From Saposhnikovia divaricata (Eukaryota > Streptophyta > Magnoliopsida > Apiales > Apiaceae), in the NCBI GenBank assembly GCA_036435485.1, contig CM071597.1, positions 10,657,881 to 10,721,880 on the forward strand: 64,000 nucleotides of DNA, in the 5' to 3' direction. Position 1 is the first letter of the stretch. Every line of letters begins with the position of its first letter. The translations under genes and the position numbers were made by a program. Below the pieces are notes generated by a model. The model saw only the letters and a list, made by a program, of their open reading frames with translations, had not been told where the DNA came from and ran no database searches. Positions 20,793-32,554 of the stretch are shown here, piece by piece.

Positions 20793-22813
20793 TAAGCTTA
20801 ACTTCTCATGTTTTGTTCTTATTCAAAATTTCAAAATCAATTAAGTGTTTTCTCGTGTTTTAATATTATTTAATTGATAAATGCATTTTACAGCTTAACA
20901 TATTATGATAAAATTAATATAATCATAATTATGCTTAAAAAACAACATAAAATAAGTAAATATCAATTACGTAGACCTATTATTTCAAGGTTTTATTTAT
21001 ATCAAGAAAATAAATATTATCAACCAACAAACAAATTCGATATGTCTGCTCTTAGATTAGGATATGTGAATTGATTACTATTACTTTTATTCATGAATAC
21101 AAAATTGAAAAGGGCATCTTTTATTAGAAACAATAGATAGTTTTATATGTATCGACCGAGTTATCAATAACAGTGATTTTTATAACGAATGTCGTAGTGG
21201 TTTCACTCTCTCCTCCTCTCCCATAAATACTAAACTAAATTTTAGGGGCTGATATCAGCGTTTTGGTTGATGTTAAACCTTCTTTTTATTATTTTCCTTT
21301 ATTTTGCTTTGTTTTACAATAAATATCTCTTTTTACTGAGAGTCTAGTACCCCGTTGGTGGGTTTTATCGACTAATATATTAGATTTTATAATTTCTCCT
21401 TGTGATTGATAACTCATGTTTCTCAACCTTGATTTTACTTTGCTTTTCAATAAAAATATCTCTTTATTGAAAATTTAGTACCTCGTTAGTGAATTTTGTC
21501 TACCCATATTGGGATACGTTCTGTCGCTTTGTGAAAGTAGGTTCTTTTATTCTGACATCCGGGATCTTAGATCTACATGATTTTATTATATTGGTTCAAT
21601 GATTTGGATAATATAGAATCACAGTTATGGATGATTGTTCGAATACATTCTGACAAATCCGTATTTTCCTCACGATTACAATAAATTGTTGGATTATCTC
21701 ACCAAAACGGCTATATATTTTAGTAATATAAGCGAGGGATGTACCACAATTCAAGATCTGATCAACGATCGTAGTTTAGATAAGGAAAACCTTGAAATGA
21801 TCTATTTTAATATGTGTTTGTACGATCTAGATTACTTTTGTAGCTGTTGTATGACCTTTTATTAATGAAATAATTACCTATGAAAAATTGTGATTTATAA
21901 GAAAATTCAAAATTTTGATTATTTTAGTAGATGTCATATGTCCTTTTATTGATTAACTAATTATTTATCAAAAAATACTGAATTATAAGATTTTTTGTGC
22001 TGACCAATTTGCTATGAAAATAGTGACTAACAATATTTTCATCAACTCTGTAATGAATTTTATTTTTTGATTGATAACGTATACACCAAATAATACTATT
22101 TGAGAGTATATTTAGTATTTTGAATAATTCAGACAAATTATCAGGTCAATTTTGTCCCGTTAATTATAGATGTGCCAGTAAATAATAACATAATTATGAT
22201 TGATTTAAGTTAAAATTTATGACTAATTAGTTAATAAGTATTTATGAAAATTTATTTGTAATATATAACTATATATAATAGTATGATTGTAGTTGATATT
22301 TATGAAAATTAGTACCTAATATACATTTTATCACTTTAAAACTAGGTAATTTATGCATGTACTGAATAAATTAAATTTGTTTTTCATAAAGAAATTGTTA
22401 AATAACCACGATAAGTAAATTAGGATGAGAATGATATGATTACTTTAATTATAGTGGTAAATTCTGATTGGATCTTATATATAGATTGGGAAAATCGCTT
22501 AATAAATATTTGTATAATCCTAATTGATTTTAATTTAAAATATTAATTTATTATAATTTTTTTTTAATATATGGATATGTTAAATCAAGTAACTACTATA
22601 TTTAAATTAGAATTGTTAACTAACCATAATTAGTATAATAGAATGAGAATGGTAAATAAGGAAAACTTTTAATATAATATGATTGGTTTAAAATTTAGGA
22701 TTGTTAACTAACTATAGTTAGTATAACATAATGAGAATGGTATATAAGGGAAAAAATTTAATATAATATGATTGGTCTAAAATTTAGGAATGATTTCTGA
22801 TTGGTCCTAAAAT
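20793..22813. other. AT-rich intergenic DNA with retroposon-like tails and small duplications
   Basis: No gene is seen. Two diverged copies of a TAAATATCTCTTT...TAGTACC(C/T)CGTT segment lie at about 21299-21390 and 21430-21510. Two tails of the form TGTATGACCTTTTATTAATGAAATAATTA, ending in A-rich runs, lie near 21840-21890 and 21928-21980. They resemble the 3' ends of LINE-type retroposons and match the tail at 55868-55918. A diverged tandem pair of about 87 bp spans about 22608-22790. Confidence 0.5.
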
Positions 22814-23455
22814 TAAGGGTGAGCAAAATTTTCCAAACCCGCCCAAACCGTCCAAACCAGAATTTACGGTTTTCTAACGGTTCGGGTTGGTAACGGTTTC
22901 GATTTTTTAAAAATCGAAAAATAATGGTTGGGTTTGGTTTGCCTTGTCAACCCGACCAATATAACCCATTCCACCCGAATATATAATAATATATAATAAT
23001 TAATTTTTATTATTATTTAAGAAATATAATTCAAATTAATAATTAATATATAATTATATAAAAAGAAAAAAATGTGCTTACAATTAATTACAATATCACA
23101 TATGTAAAAAGACTAAATCGGTAAGTTTGTAACCCTATTTTTCTCAACTATCATTTTACCTAAATTACGTTATTTTGTTGGTCCGTAAGACTTTGTAACT
23201 TAATTACCATATTTTGATGATATTTTGTGATGTCAGTCCATTGATGCATTGTACAATTGTGTCGATTAATTTTTTACAAGTTTAAATTTTTTTAAGTGGT
23301 TTAAAACCCAACCCGCCCAAACCAAACCGTTATAATTTGGACGGTTTTTTTTAGTACTAACAGTAACGGTTACGGTAACGGGTTGTTAAATTCCAAAACC
23401 GTAAAATATGGGTTGGGTGGTTTAGTCTTTTCAACCCGACCATTGCTCATCCCTA
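22814..23455. mobile_element. hAT-type MITE (642 bp)
   Basis: The termini are TAAGGGTGAGCAA and, reverse complemented, TAGGGATGAGCAA. They are flanked by a perfect 8-bp direct repeat CCTAAAAT (22806-22813 and 23456-23463), the size produced by hAT transposases. The interior has subterminal GGTTGGGTTTGG/CAACCCGACC repeats and an AT-rich core, with no coding capacity. Confidence 0.85.
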
Positions 23456-23719
23456 CCTAAAATAATTCATAATTTTCTGATTGGTTAACTATATACCTGA
23501 ATAGACTCAGGTATTATAATAAAAGATATCATAAATTTCTTTTAATTATATTTGTATATATATATTTTAATCATCATTTATCTTTTTGACTATCTATTTT
23601 ACTGTTATATATCAAATATTAAAATTCTGATTTTCACTTTTTTAGAAATTTGAGCATGGAATCCTATTACTAAAATTTTGATTTTACTATTGATACCTTA
23701 AATATTAAATTATATTATA

Positions 23720-24877
23720 TCTATACTATTATATAAAAATCGAAATATTAAAAGTTTGGTTGGTCGGTACGGTAGCTATTGATTTTACTTATTTACCCTT
23801 ACTTAATCACAGATAAAATCCATCCTATTAAATAATTAATTTCTTTTTTTAATTAAACATATTACCTTTTCTATTTTTTCACTAACTAATTAATTTCCCT
23901 TTCGAGGTAAAACACAATATCTTTTATATGGTATCTAACAAAAATTTCTCCTATCACGTTTGGTTCTATTTAATAAAATAAATAATAATATTATAATACT
24001 AATAATTACCGATTACCTTTTTTTTTGCCCATACCGATTACCTTTTTCACCTAAAACATATCATCTTTTCCATATTTCATAATTAAAATTCATTTTTTAT
24101 AGAAATATCATGGCAACATTAATTTCTCACTATCTAAAGACACTACGAGCAACTTAATTTAGTAAAATAACATAAATTAAATTTTAACTACTATAAACTA
24201 ATCAATTACCTTTTTCACCTAAAACATGTCATCTTTAATTTTTCACATTATCTTTTCAATTTTCTCTAACTAAAATCTATCTTTTTTCAATTATATCACG
24301 GGCGGTTCTATTTAATAAAATAAAATAACAATATTTTAATAGTAATAATTAACCGATTAAGTTTTTCAGTTAAAATGTATCATCTTTTCTATATTTTCTA
24401 ACTAAAATTCCTATTTTTCTTAAAATATCACGGGCAACATTAATTTTTCCTTTTCTTAAAACATTACGAGTAATTTTATTTATTAAAATAACATAATTGA
24501 ATTATAATTACTATAACCTAATCAATTACCTTTTTCACCTAAAACATATTTCTTTTTTAATTTTTTCTAATTAAGACCTCTTTTTTTTCAATTAAATCAT
24601 GACATTCTGTTTAATTAAATTAAATAATAATTTTATAAGTACTTATAATTAACCGATTACCTTTTTCAACTAAAATTTATCATATTTTCAATATTTTCCA
24701 ACTAAAATTTCTCTTTTCCAATAAATATCACGGATAACATTTATATAATTATCATCAAATCATCTGATTTAAAATTTTAAGCCTCCAAAATTCAAATTTT
24801 AGAAAAAGTAATTTAAATTAATAAAAAAATTATATAATATTAAAAGAAATCCGTGCATCGCACGGGTTTTAAGCTAG
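23720..24877 (+). mobile_element. non-autonomous Helitron (about 1.16 kb)
   Basis: The 5' end is TCTATACTATTATA, preceded by A. The 3' end is CCGTGCATCGCACGG, a perfect 6-bp-stem hairpin, followed by GTTTTAAG and CTAG, with T next. This fits the TC...hairpin...CTRR structure and insertion between A and T. The inside is AT-rich with repeated CACCTAAAACAT and ATCACGGGC(A/G) motifs and no Rep/helicase gene. Confidence 0.8.
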
Positions 24878-25447
24878 TTATATAATAAGAGTAAGAGGGA
24901 TAATAATTAAGCGAGTACTACCATAGGTCAAAGGTTCGACTCTCACTAACAACGTAATTAAATTTAATATTTGTAACTTTAAATATACTAATGAAACATA
25001 TGATAACATTCACTTTTCAAAACTCATTAATAATCTATTAAATTTAATATTAGAAACTCATTAATCATCTATTAAATTTGATATTAACACACGCCAAAAA
25101 TTTAGGTACAAGATAGTATTGAAAAATTGCGAGTACATAAGCACGAAGCACCCTCATCTCTTCTATAGAAAACTACTATCCCCGACTTTTCGAAAACAAT
25201 ACAAATCGAACCTGACTTTAACTACTAAATAGTTTCGGTTCAAAACAAAAATTCATGTTTGTCTTCTGTACTTCACATACTTCATATGTGCATATAATTT
25301 ATGTTAATTTTGAAAACAAAAATCAAGTAATAATAAGATTCAACAAAAAAGTCAAAAACAACTTATTATTAGTTACATATATAAATTTTTTACAAATAAT
25401 TTATAATATAAAAATACGTATTAGCCAATAATTATATCGTTATATAT

Positions 25448-26213
25448 AATAAGCGTAAAAGGGATCTTATCCATAATTTTGGTCATTGTACCGCCAAAAT
25501 AATCTCAACCGTCGAATCTAAAAATTTTAAAAATAGACGATCAAGTTTACATCAAATTAAAAAAATTATAATATAAAAAGGATATAATTAGAAAAGGTTG
25601 TATTAGAAGTGAATTTTAAAAAGAAAATTATAATCTAAAAAGGATATAATTAAAAAAGTTGTATTATAATTGAATTTTAGAAAGAAAATTATAATTTGAA
25701 AATGATATAATTAAAAAAGGTTGTATTATAATTGAATTTTATTTATTTTTTATTAGTATCAAAAAAAATCATATTTACTATTTGGGCTCTATCTTGAGAT
25801 CCAAAAATTAGATTAAGATGATTTTACAATCCACGCAAAACTCATAAATTATCTTTAATTTAGTGATGAATCAATAATTATGATTCAAATGAACACACTC
25901 AGAATCTTAAGAGAAAATATAATTACGAATTTTTACATTAATCCTATTCATTGTAGACGTCCTATATTGGTAATGATAATCAATGTAGAAAACCTAATTA
26001 TATAAGATTTAAATCATTGACATACACTTTTGTATTTCAATATCAACACACTTTTTAGTTTATAATATATTAAAATATAAAATATTTTTTTGTGCTAGAT
26101 CCAACGGTTTTCATATATTTATTTTAAATCTAACGGTCTTATTAATTTTGTCGTACGAAGGACCGGACTACCGATTATCAAAGTTTTGGACAAAATCCCT
26201 CTTACGTTTATTG
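25448..26213. mobile_element. TIR element with ATAAGCGTAAAAGGGAT ends
   Basis: The left end ATAAGCGTAAAAGGGATCTT and the reverse-complemented right end ATAAACGTAAGAGGGATTTT pair over about 20 bp. The inverted similarity continues weakly inward. There is no coding capacity. The bounds are uncertain by a few bases because the flanks are AT-rich and no clear target duplication was found. Confidence 0.55.
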
Positions 26214-26759
26214 TTAAATTTTATTTGGTTGTTACATTAGAATCTCAATAAATTAATATTCGATAAACGAATAACCTCATCAAATAAATAATTTTTTTCG
26301 GTCCCAACATAATAGAGCTAGTGTATTTTTAACTTCGATAAATGAATAATCTCGATTAATGAATAAAAAATTTCGATCCCGAACATATTCATTTATCGAG
26401 GTTTAACTATAGTAGAACTATCTTCAAATAATAACAAGGGTATTATAATCAAAACGAATTATAAGTAAAGTTCATAAATCTAATAGAATTTTCAACTTAA
26501 AAAATTGTCAAATTTCTTCTCTCTATTGTTTCTGTGTTGATTTGATTGGAAAATAATCATTAAACCATCAATAAATTAAAGTTTATTTTGTTAATTTCAT
26601 GTGGACCGTAAAACCGTCCAAATCAAATTTTAATAATTCAAGATAGAATAAAAATATTAAATCGAACATGTAAAATCTTATATATTTTAATTTTTTAATA
26701 ACAATTGGATATGTAAATTAATAACATATAAAATTAAAATTAATATAATTATAAATTAT

Positions 26760-26804
26760 AAATATTAAAAAAGATGTCGTGCGTCGCACAGGTTATAAGC
26801 TAGT
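26760..26804 (+). mobile_element. second Helitron 3' terminus
   Basis: GTGCGTCGCAC (hairpin), AGGTTATAAG and CTAGT resemble the terminus at 24851-24878. The 5' end was not found, so only the end is annotated. Confidence 0.5.
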
Positions 26805-26986
26805 ATTATATAATTCAATTAAAAAAGAACTGTTGTTATTATAAAAATTATAAACGGATAATTTTCTAAAACTAACATAATATTTTCTTTTTCTTTCAAT
26901 CGAGCCACAAAATCCAATTACAAATAAAAAAATTTAATATTTAAATTTAATTTACGATACATGAAAGTACATAATTTTTTCAATAT

Positions 26987-27625
26987 TGTCGTGGAATAAA
27001 AACAAGGGTGTAATTAATTCGTGTATTGAATGCTAAGGATTGAGAGCTTCGAGCTTCAATAGTGGTTGTGCTTACTGTCGGGGCTAGTTGATCCCCGCAA
27101 GATGCCTACGTACCTTGATGAATATCAAGAACCAAGCCAAAACGTAGTTCTAGAGTTGCCTACGTGGCTTGATGCGCCCTCACGGCGTAGTGACGTAGTG
27201 GCTTGTATGTCCTTATTCGAGGATTAAGCCTAAAACGTGATGAGTGACGTATGGAGCTGCGTCCAAAAAACGTTGTCTAGAGAATGAGAGGTCAGACCCT
27301 TTATATAGGCGTTGGGTGCCTTGGAATTAGAGTAGGGTTTGGTACCTTGGTGGACAAGTTACCCATTCTAAATAGAATTCTGGATCCTTCCATGAGGAAG
27401 GCTGATTCCTATTGGACTCGTATGCCTTTGAGGCCACTCCTAGTTTGAATTGGTTCCCTTTTGGACTCAATAACGGAGTTTTTTTATTAGCTGATTTATC
27501 AAATACGAATTTAGTATTTTAATTAGGGTTTTGGGCCTCATAATTGGGCTTTGACCTTGGACCAACCTAGGCTCATTTAATGCAACATTAAATGTGTCTT
27601 TAGGGTTTATTTTCATCCCATATCA
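26987..27625 (-). repeat. 3' LTR of the Tat-type element (left)
   Basis: On the plus strand it begins TGTCGTGGAATAAAAAC and ends CATATCA. It matches 44291-44918 along its length with many substitutions. It contains TTTATATAGGCG near 27301, a probable TATA region on one strand. Confidence 0.88.
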
Positions 27626-27900
27626 TTTGCCCCCCAACTTCTAGGAAAACTGATCAGGTTTTCGTTGAAGTTATAATTTGTCCTTATCAAGACTTGGGGG
27701 TCTATCTCTTAACTGAGATTAATTATTACCTACCCTAGCTACGGGATTTTTGTTACACTAGTGTTTCACATATATCATCTTGAACGTAAAGTGTGGTGCG
27801 ACCTACACATTTACGACGATTTGCCTTATTTGAGGCTAAACAAATGGTTTTTTTGTCTTACGAAAAATTACTTGTAATTTTCTTGCACTTTTGAATTTTC

Positions 27901-28223
27901 CTTGTACCCACAGGTATTTTTCTTATTTATTCTTAATATTTTAGGAATTTTCTTGTACCCACAGGTATTTTTCTTATTTATTCCGAATATTTTAGGAATT
28001 TTCTTGTACCCACAAGTATTTTTCTTATTTATTCCTAATATTTTAGGAATTTTCTTGTACCCACAGGTATTTTTCTTATTTATTCATAATATTTTAGGAA
28101 TTTTCTTGTACCCACAGGTATTTTTCTTATTTATTCCTAATATTTTAGGAATTTTCTTGTACCCACGGATATTTTTCTTATTCATTCCTAATATTTTAGG
28201 AATTTTCTTGTACCCACAGATAT
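27901..28223. repeat. 51-bp minisatellite, about 6.3 copies
   Basis: CTTGTACCCACAG begins copies at 27901, 27952, 28003, 28054, 28105, 28156 and 28207, exactly 51 bp apart, with few substitutions. Because 51 is divisible by 3, the plus strand reads as an open repeat of 17 hydrophobic residues; this is a by-product. Confidence 0.95.
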
Positions 28224-29094
28224 TTAAATATGCCATTTATGAATTATCTGGTCTTATACGAGACTTAAAATAATTTATGGGATGTCAATCCTACGAAATT
28301 TATGATTTTTTGTTGTCGTCGGACAATTTCTTGAAAATAATTCGAATATTTTAATCGAAAATATTGAATTTGTGCACACATGTATTTTAGAGGGACTATT
28401 TCGTAATTTTCCAGGATGTTTTTGTCAACTTACAAAGTTCAGGGGCTGGTTTGTCAAAATGAAAACTTGAGGGCTCATTTTCTAGAATTGTAAACCACAG
28501 GGGCCTTTTTGTCAGAATATGAAGTTCAGGGATCTTTCCGTAAACTCAGCAGAACCTGGGGTACCAAACTGCAGTTTGCCATGTCAATTATCTCCCGGTC
28601 CAAATTGACCAGGTTTGTGGTCGAATTAAGTGGCTTTTTAGCAGTCTGGTCGACGCATTTTATACCAGGATCTTGCTCGAAATTTGGAGCAGGAATGAGG
28701 TCAAACACTTTTTTTTTTTGCAATTCTTATTTTTTTTAATATTATTATATTCAATAATAATATTTGTGTTTTCCGAATTTTGGATAATTTCAGCCCCAAA
28801 TCGGAGGTGTCCCACTTGGATAAAATTTCACTCGAATAATATTCGACCCGGATTTTATCATTATTATTAAAATAATAATAATAATAATAATAATATTTTT
28901 TTCACAATTTTGGAGGGGCCATCAGCCCTAATATTTTCGCAATTTAAGATCGTATTCTTGGTCTTATTGGCTTCTAAAGCTACGAAATTTGTCTTAAATT
29001 GAGGTAATTCATGACTCTAGGCACATATAAATTTTCATTATATACCCCTTTTTTTTGTGCAACATGCATAGAAATAGTTTTATAAATTATTCCC

Positions 29095-30050
29095 ATATTT
29101 ATTTCAAAAATGCTTCCTAACCCTTTAGACCAAGAATCCTGATCCCGTAGACCAGGATTCTGATCGAATTATGGGTGTTTTGCGCATCCTAATCAATGGA
29201 TTTTCGATCGGGGATCCTTACCCCTTAGACTAGGAATCCTGACCTCTTAGATCAGGATTCTGGTCGAATTATTGGCTTCAAATGCGGTCTGGTCGATGGC
29301 TTTTTGACCATGATCCTGGTCGAATTTCGATCAGGATTTAGGTCGAATTAAGGGTCGTTTTTACACTCTGGTTTATGAATTTCGACCAGGATTCCTGGTT
29401 GATTTCGATCAGGATCCTGGTCGAATTATGGGCGATTTTAACCTTCTAGTCTTGTGAATTTCGACCAAGATTCCTGACCCCTTAGACTAGAAATTCTGAC
29501 TTGGGATCCTGACCCGTTAGGTCAGGATTTCTGACCCCTTAGATCTGGGATCCTAACCCCTTAGTTAGGGATTTTGGACTTGGGATCCTGACCCCGTAAA
29601 TCAAGGATCCTGACCCCCTAGATCAGGGATCCTAACCCCTTAGTTCAGGATTTTGGACTTAGGATCCTGATCCCGTAAATCAGGGATCCTAACCCCTTAG
29701 ACCAGGAATCCTGACCCCGTAGATTAGGATTCTGGTCAAATTATGGGTATTTTCTTCACTCTGGTCGAAGGCTTTTCGATCATGAATCCTGATCGATTTA
29801 GACCAGGATCCTGATCGATTTAGACCAGGATCCTGGTCGAATTAAGGCCACTTTCTTCACTCTGATCGAAGGCTTTTCGATTAGGAATTCTGATTGATAT
29901 TTAGACCGGGATTTTGGTCGAATTAAGGCCAATTTCTTCACTTTGATCGAAGGCTTTTCGATTAGGAATCGTGATTGATATTTAGACCAGGAATTCTGAT
30001 CCCGTAGATCAGGAATCCTGACCCCTTAGTTCAGGAACACGAAAATATTC
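29095..30050. repeat. degenerate palindromic repeats (GACCAGGATCCTGGTC-like)
   Basis: Dozens of variants of GACCAGGATCCTGGTCGAATTA and CTGACCCCTTAGATCAGGAT follow each other, spaced irregularly. The core GACCAGGATCCTGGTC is a perfect 16-bp palindrome, complete at about 29823-29838. Spacer text such as TTCACTCTGGTCGAAGGCTTTTCGA also recurs, so single-stranded copies could fold into strings of hairpins. Confidence 0.8.
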
Positions 30051-30741
30051 ATAACTTTTTACTCGTTGCTCCGATTTGATTTTGTAACATATCGAATCAA
30101 ATCTCATCCCAAGGTCTATCTTCTTGGGATATTTTGCTACTTATTGCTCGCATTTTTGGAGCCTTCAGTTGGATGAAACACGGCTTCCACGAGCCTTCAC
30201 TTGAATGGAGCGGGGCCTATTCGAGCCTTCAATAGGATGGAACGTGGCCTCTTCGAGCCTTCAGTCGGATGGAATCGGGCTTCCACAAGCCTTTAATTGG
30301 ATGAAACGTGGCCTCCACGATATTTAGACCGGGATTTTGGTCGAATTAAGGCCAATTTCTTCACTTTGATCGAAGGCTTTTCGATTAGGAATCATGATTG
30401 ATATTTAGACCAGGAATTCTGATCCCGTAGATCAGGAATCCTGACCCCTTAGTTCAGGAACACGAAAATATTCATAACTTTTTACTCGTTGCTCCGATTT
30501 GATTTTGTAATATATCGAATCAAATCTCATCCCAAGGTCTATCTTCTTGGGATATTTTACTACTTATTGCTCGCATTTTTGGAGCCTTCAGTTGGATGAA
30601 ACACGGCTTCCACGAGCCTTCACTTGAATGGAGCGTGGCCTATTCGAGCCTTCAATAGGATGGAACGTGGCCTCTTCGAGCCTTCAGTCGGATGGAATCG
30701 GGCTTCCACAAGCCTTTAATTGGATGAAACGTGGCCTCCAC
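29896..30741. repeat. 423-bp tandem duplication
   Basis: 29896-30318 and 30319-30741 are near identical, both starting GATATTTAGACCGGGATTTT and ending GTGGCCTCCAC. Visible differences are few (for example GGAATCGTGATT versus GGAATCATGATT). Each copy includes four diverged GAGCCTTCA...GGATGGAA(C) subrepeats. Confidence 0.92.
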
Positions 30742-31370
30742 GAGTCTGTGGTTCCTTAGAGCTAGAAGCTTGTGGTTTCATCGAACATTATCTCTACTTA
30801 ACCTAATCAGGTGGTGTGTCTCCCGGATGCTCAGATACGATAAACCTTGAGGTTTGGGGTGTGCCAAGTCTAAGCATCGCATTTCTTCGAAACATTTCCA
30901 GCGTGTAAGAGTTTCATTCTTGAATTGTTATCCATTTCTAGCATCAGGACCGGTGGAAGTCCATATCTATGTATCACACTTTCCTACAAGAATTGTGTCA
31001 TTTAGTTCGTGGTTATCTTGGCTAGGGATTTGGCCTTAGTCTACTACATGAAGGAATTCATTACAACTATCAGGAACTTCCTCTAGGCACTTGCCACTGG
31101 GAATGAACCAAGAACACTTATCCCCCACCTTGGCACTGGGAATGGGGGAAGTGACGGGTGTCAGTATTTCAGGGGATTAATCATCAGTTGCATGTTTTTG
31201 GATATTGATTGCACATAACTCTTGGCATCAGCCATTATTTCTGGCTAGTGGAATCTCAATCGGGTCATCTTGTGGGCAAGGGCTTTGCCCCCCGAGTGCT
31301 GCCCACAGATTTTCACATGAGTTTCTTTCAAGGCTAAATTCGCATTTTGATGCCTTAGTGTTCTTACTGA

Positions 31371-32549
31371 TGATAGAGTATATATTTATATGATTTTATT
31401 CTCATATTTATTGTATTTTATAAATAATTGGATATTTTTAATTAGAGTTTAATGTTTTATGACAGGAAATAAAGAAATCCCAAACTTGGAAGGAATTGAG
31501 CTTATTTGGACATAAATTACAAGAAATTCGGATTTATTGGGCTGCACGCGCAACGATCACTGTTTGGGCCCTAACTCGAGTTTCAGACATCAGAATTGGC
31601 CGATCTTACAGTCCATGCGAAGCTAACTAAATTATCTACAATTCAGAACTAGTCCAAGATCAATATTCCGAATGGAGCAGCCTAGAAACAGGCCTGTAAG
31701 ACAGGTTACGAATTTTACATTCAGAATTCAATTTGTTTTGGGAAATTACTTATATTTTCTTGCAAACCATTAAAAACTCTTTTATATTAGGTTTATATAT
31801 TGTAAAGACAGAACATATCATAACATATTATAGAACAGAATAGGATAGCCGTACTTTGGAGAGAAAATGGAGAGAAACACTTTGAGAGGGAGATTGGAAG
31901 AAGGAGTGAAGGGATTCATCCCGATTTCGAGAAGCCTTTAAAGTTATATTCTTCGTACTTCAATTCTTAAACTCATGGTTTGCATTCTTAATTCATATTT
32001 TATTTATCTTATCATGAGTAGTTAATCCCTTTATCCAAGAGTTGGGTAGTATTCATTGGCTTATTGAGTTTGTTTGATTGTATTGTGGTTTTCTTGTTAT
32101 TGTTAATTTGTCATTAAGCGCTTTATACAATTAGAAGAGTCGCAAACTTCTAATTGAATCTCTAGGAATTATAACGAATTAGGAAAGGAGTTGTAATTCT
32201 ACTTCATGATATGATAGACACAATTTAAGTATTAGATCGGGAGATTGATATGCGAATTGTAAAACTGATAATCTTTGGTTCGTAATAGTCTATAGTTGTA
32301 CTTTTTATGACCATGGGAGTGGCATTCAAGGGATAATTGTAGGCACTATAATTTACCTTGGGAGAGGATTTTATAAACATTAGAAGGATTGTTTTTAACA
32401 AAACAAGAGTCACAAATTAGACATTCATGATAGCCAATTGAAGAACCCTAATTCTTCCACACTTCTAGATTGTGAGAAATAAAAGACTTGAAATTGGTAT
32501 TGATATCAGTCCTTCCCTGTGAACGAAACTCTAAACATACACATCAACA
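31371..32549 (+). repeat. solo LTR nested in the Tat-type element
   Basis: It runs TGATAG...CAACA and is flanked by perfect ACTGA repeats (31366-31370 and 32550-32554). The first half matches the reverse complement of the LTRs at 34042-35430 (for example CCCAAACTTGGAAGGAATTGAG and GTTTCAGACATCAGAATTGG). It therefore belongs to a related family in the opposite orientation. No internal region remains, as expected after LTR-LTR recombination. Confidence 0.85.
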
Positions 32550-32554
32550 ACTGA

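Larger units (their letters stand above)
27626..31365 (-). other. repeat-rich 3' untranslated region of the Tat-type element
   Basis: No intact gene is present between the RNase H remnant side and the 3' LTR. The region holds a 51-bp minisatellite, a long stretch of degenerate palindromic GACCAGGATCC repeats and a 423-bp tandem duplication, separated by AT-rich spacers. Variable tandem repeats in the 3' untranslated region are known in plant Tat/Ogre elements. Positions 30742-31365 hold broken coding-like text on the minus strand that I could not assign. Confidence 0.6.

Noticed and set aside
20324..21865. Short frames of 62-76 residues in AT-rich DNA
   Set aside because: No recognisable domain, start context or conservation; they fit chance frames or retroposon debris.
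24895..24960. tRNA-like GGTTCGACTC box
   Set aside because: Only a single B-box-like match; no A box at the right distance and no target duplication.
27902..28273. Open frame of 123 residues made of a 17-residue hydrophobic repeat
   Set aside because: It is produced by the 51-bp minisatellite (a multiple of three) in the non-coding end of a minus-strand retrotransposon.
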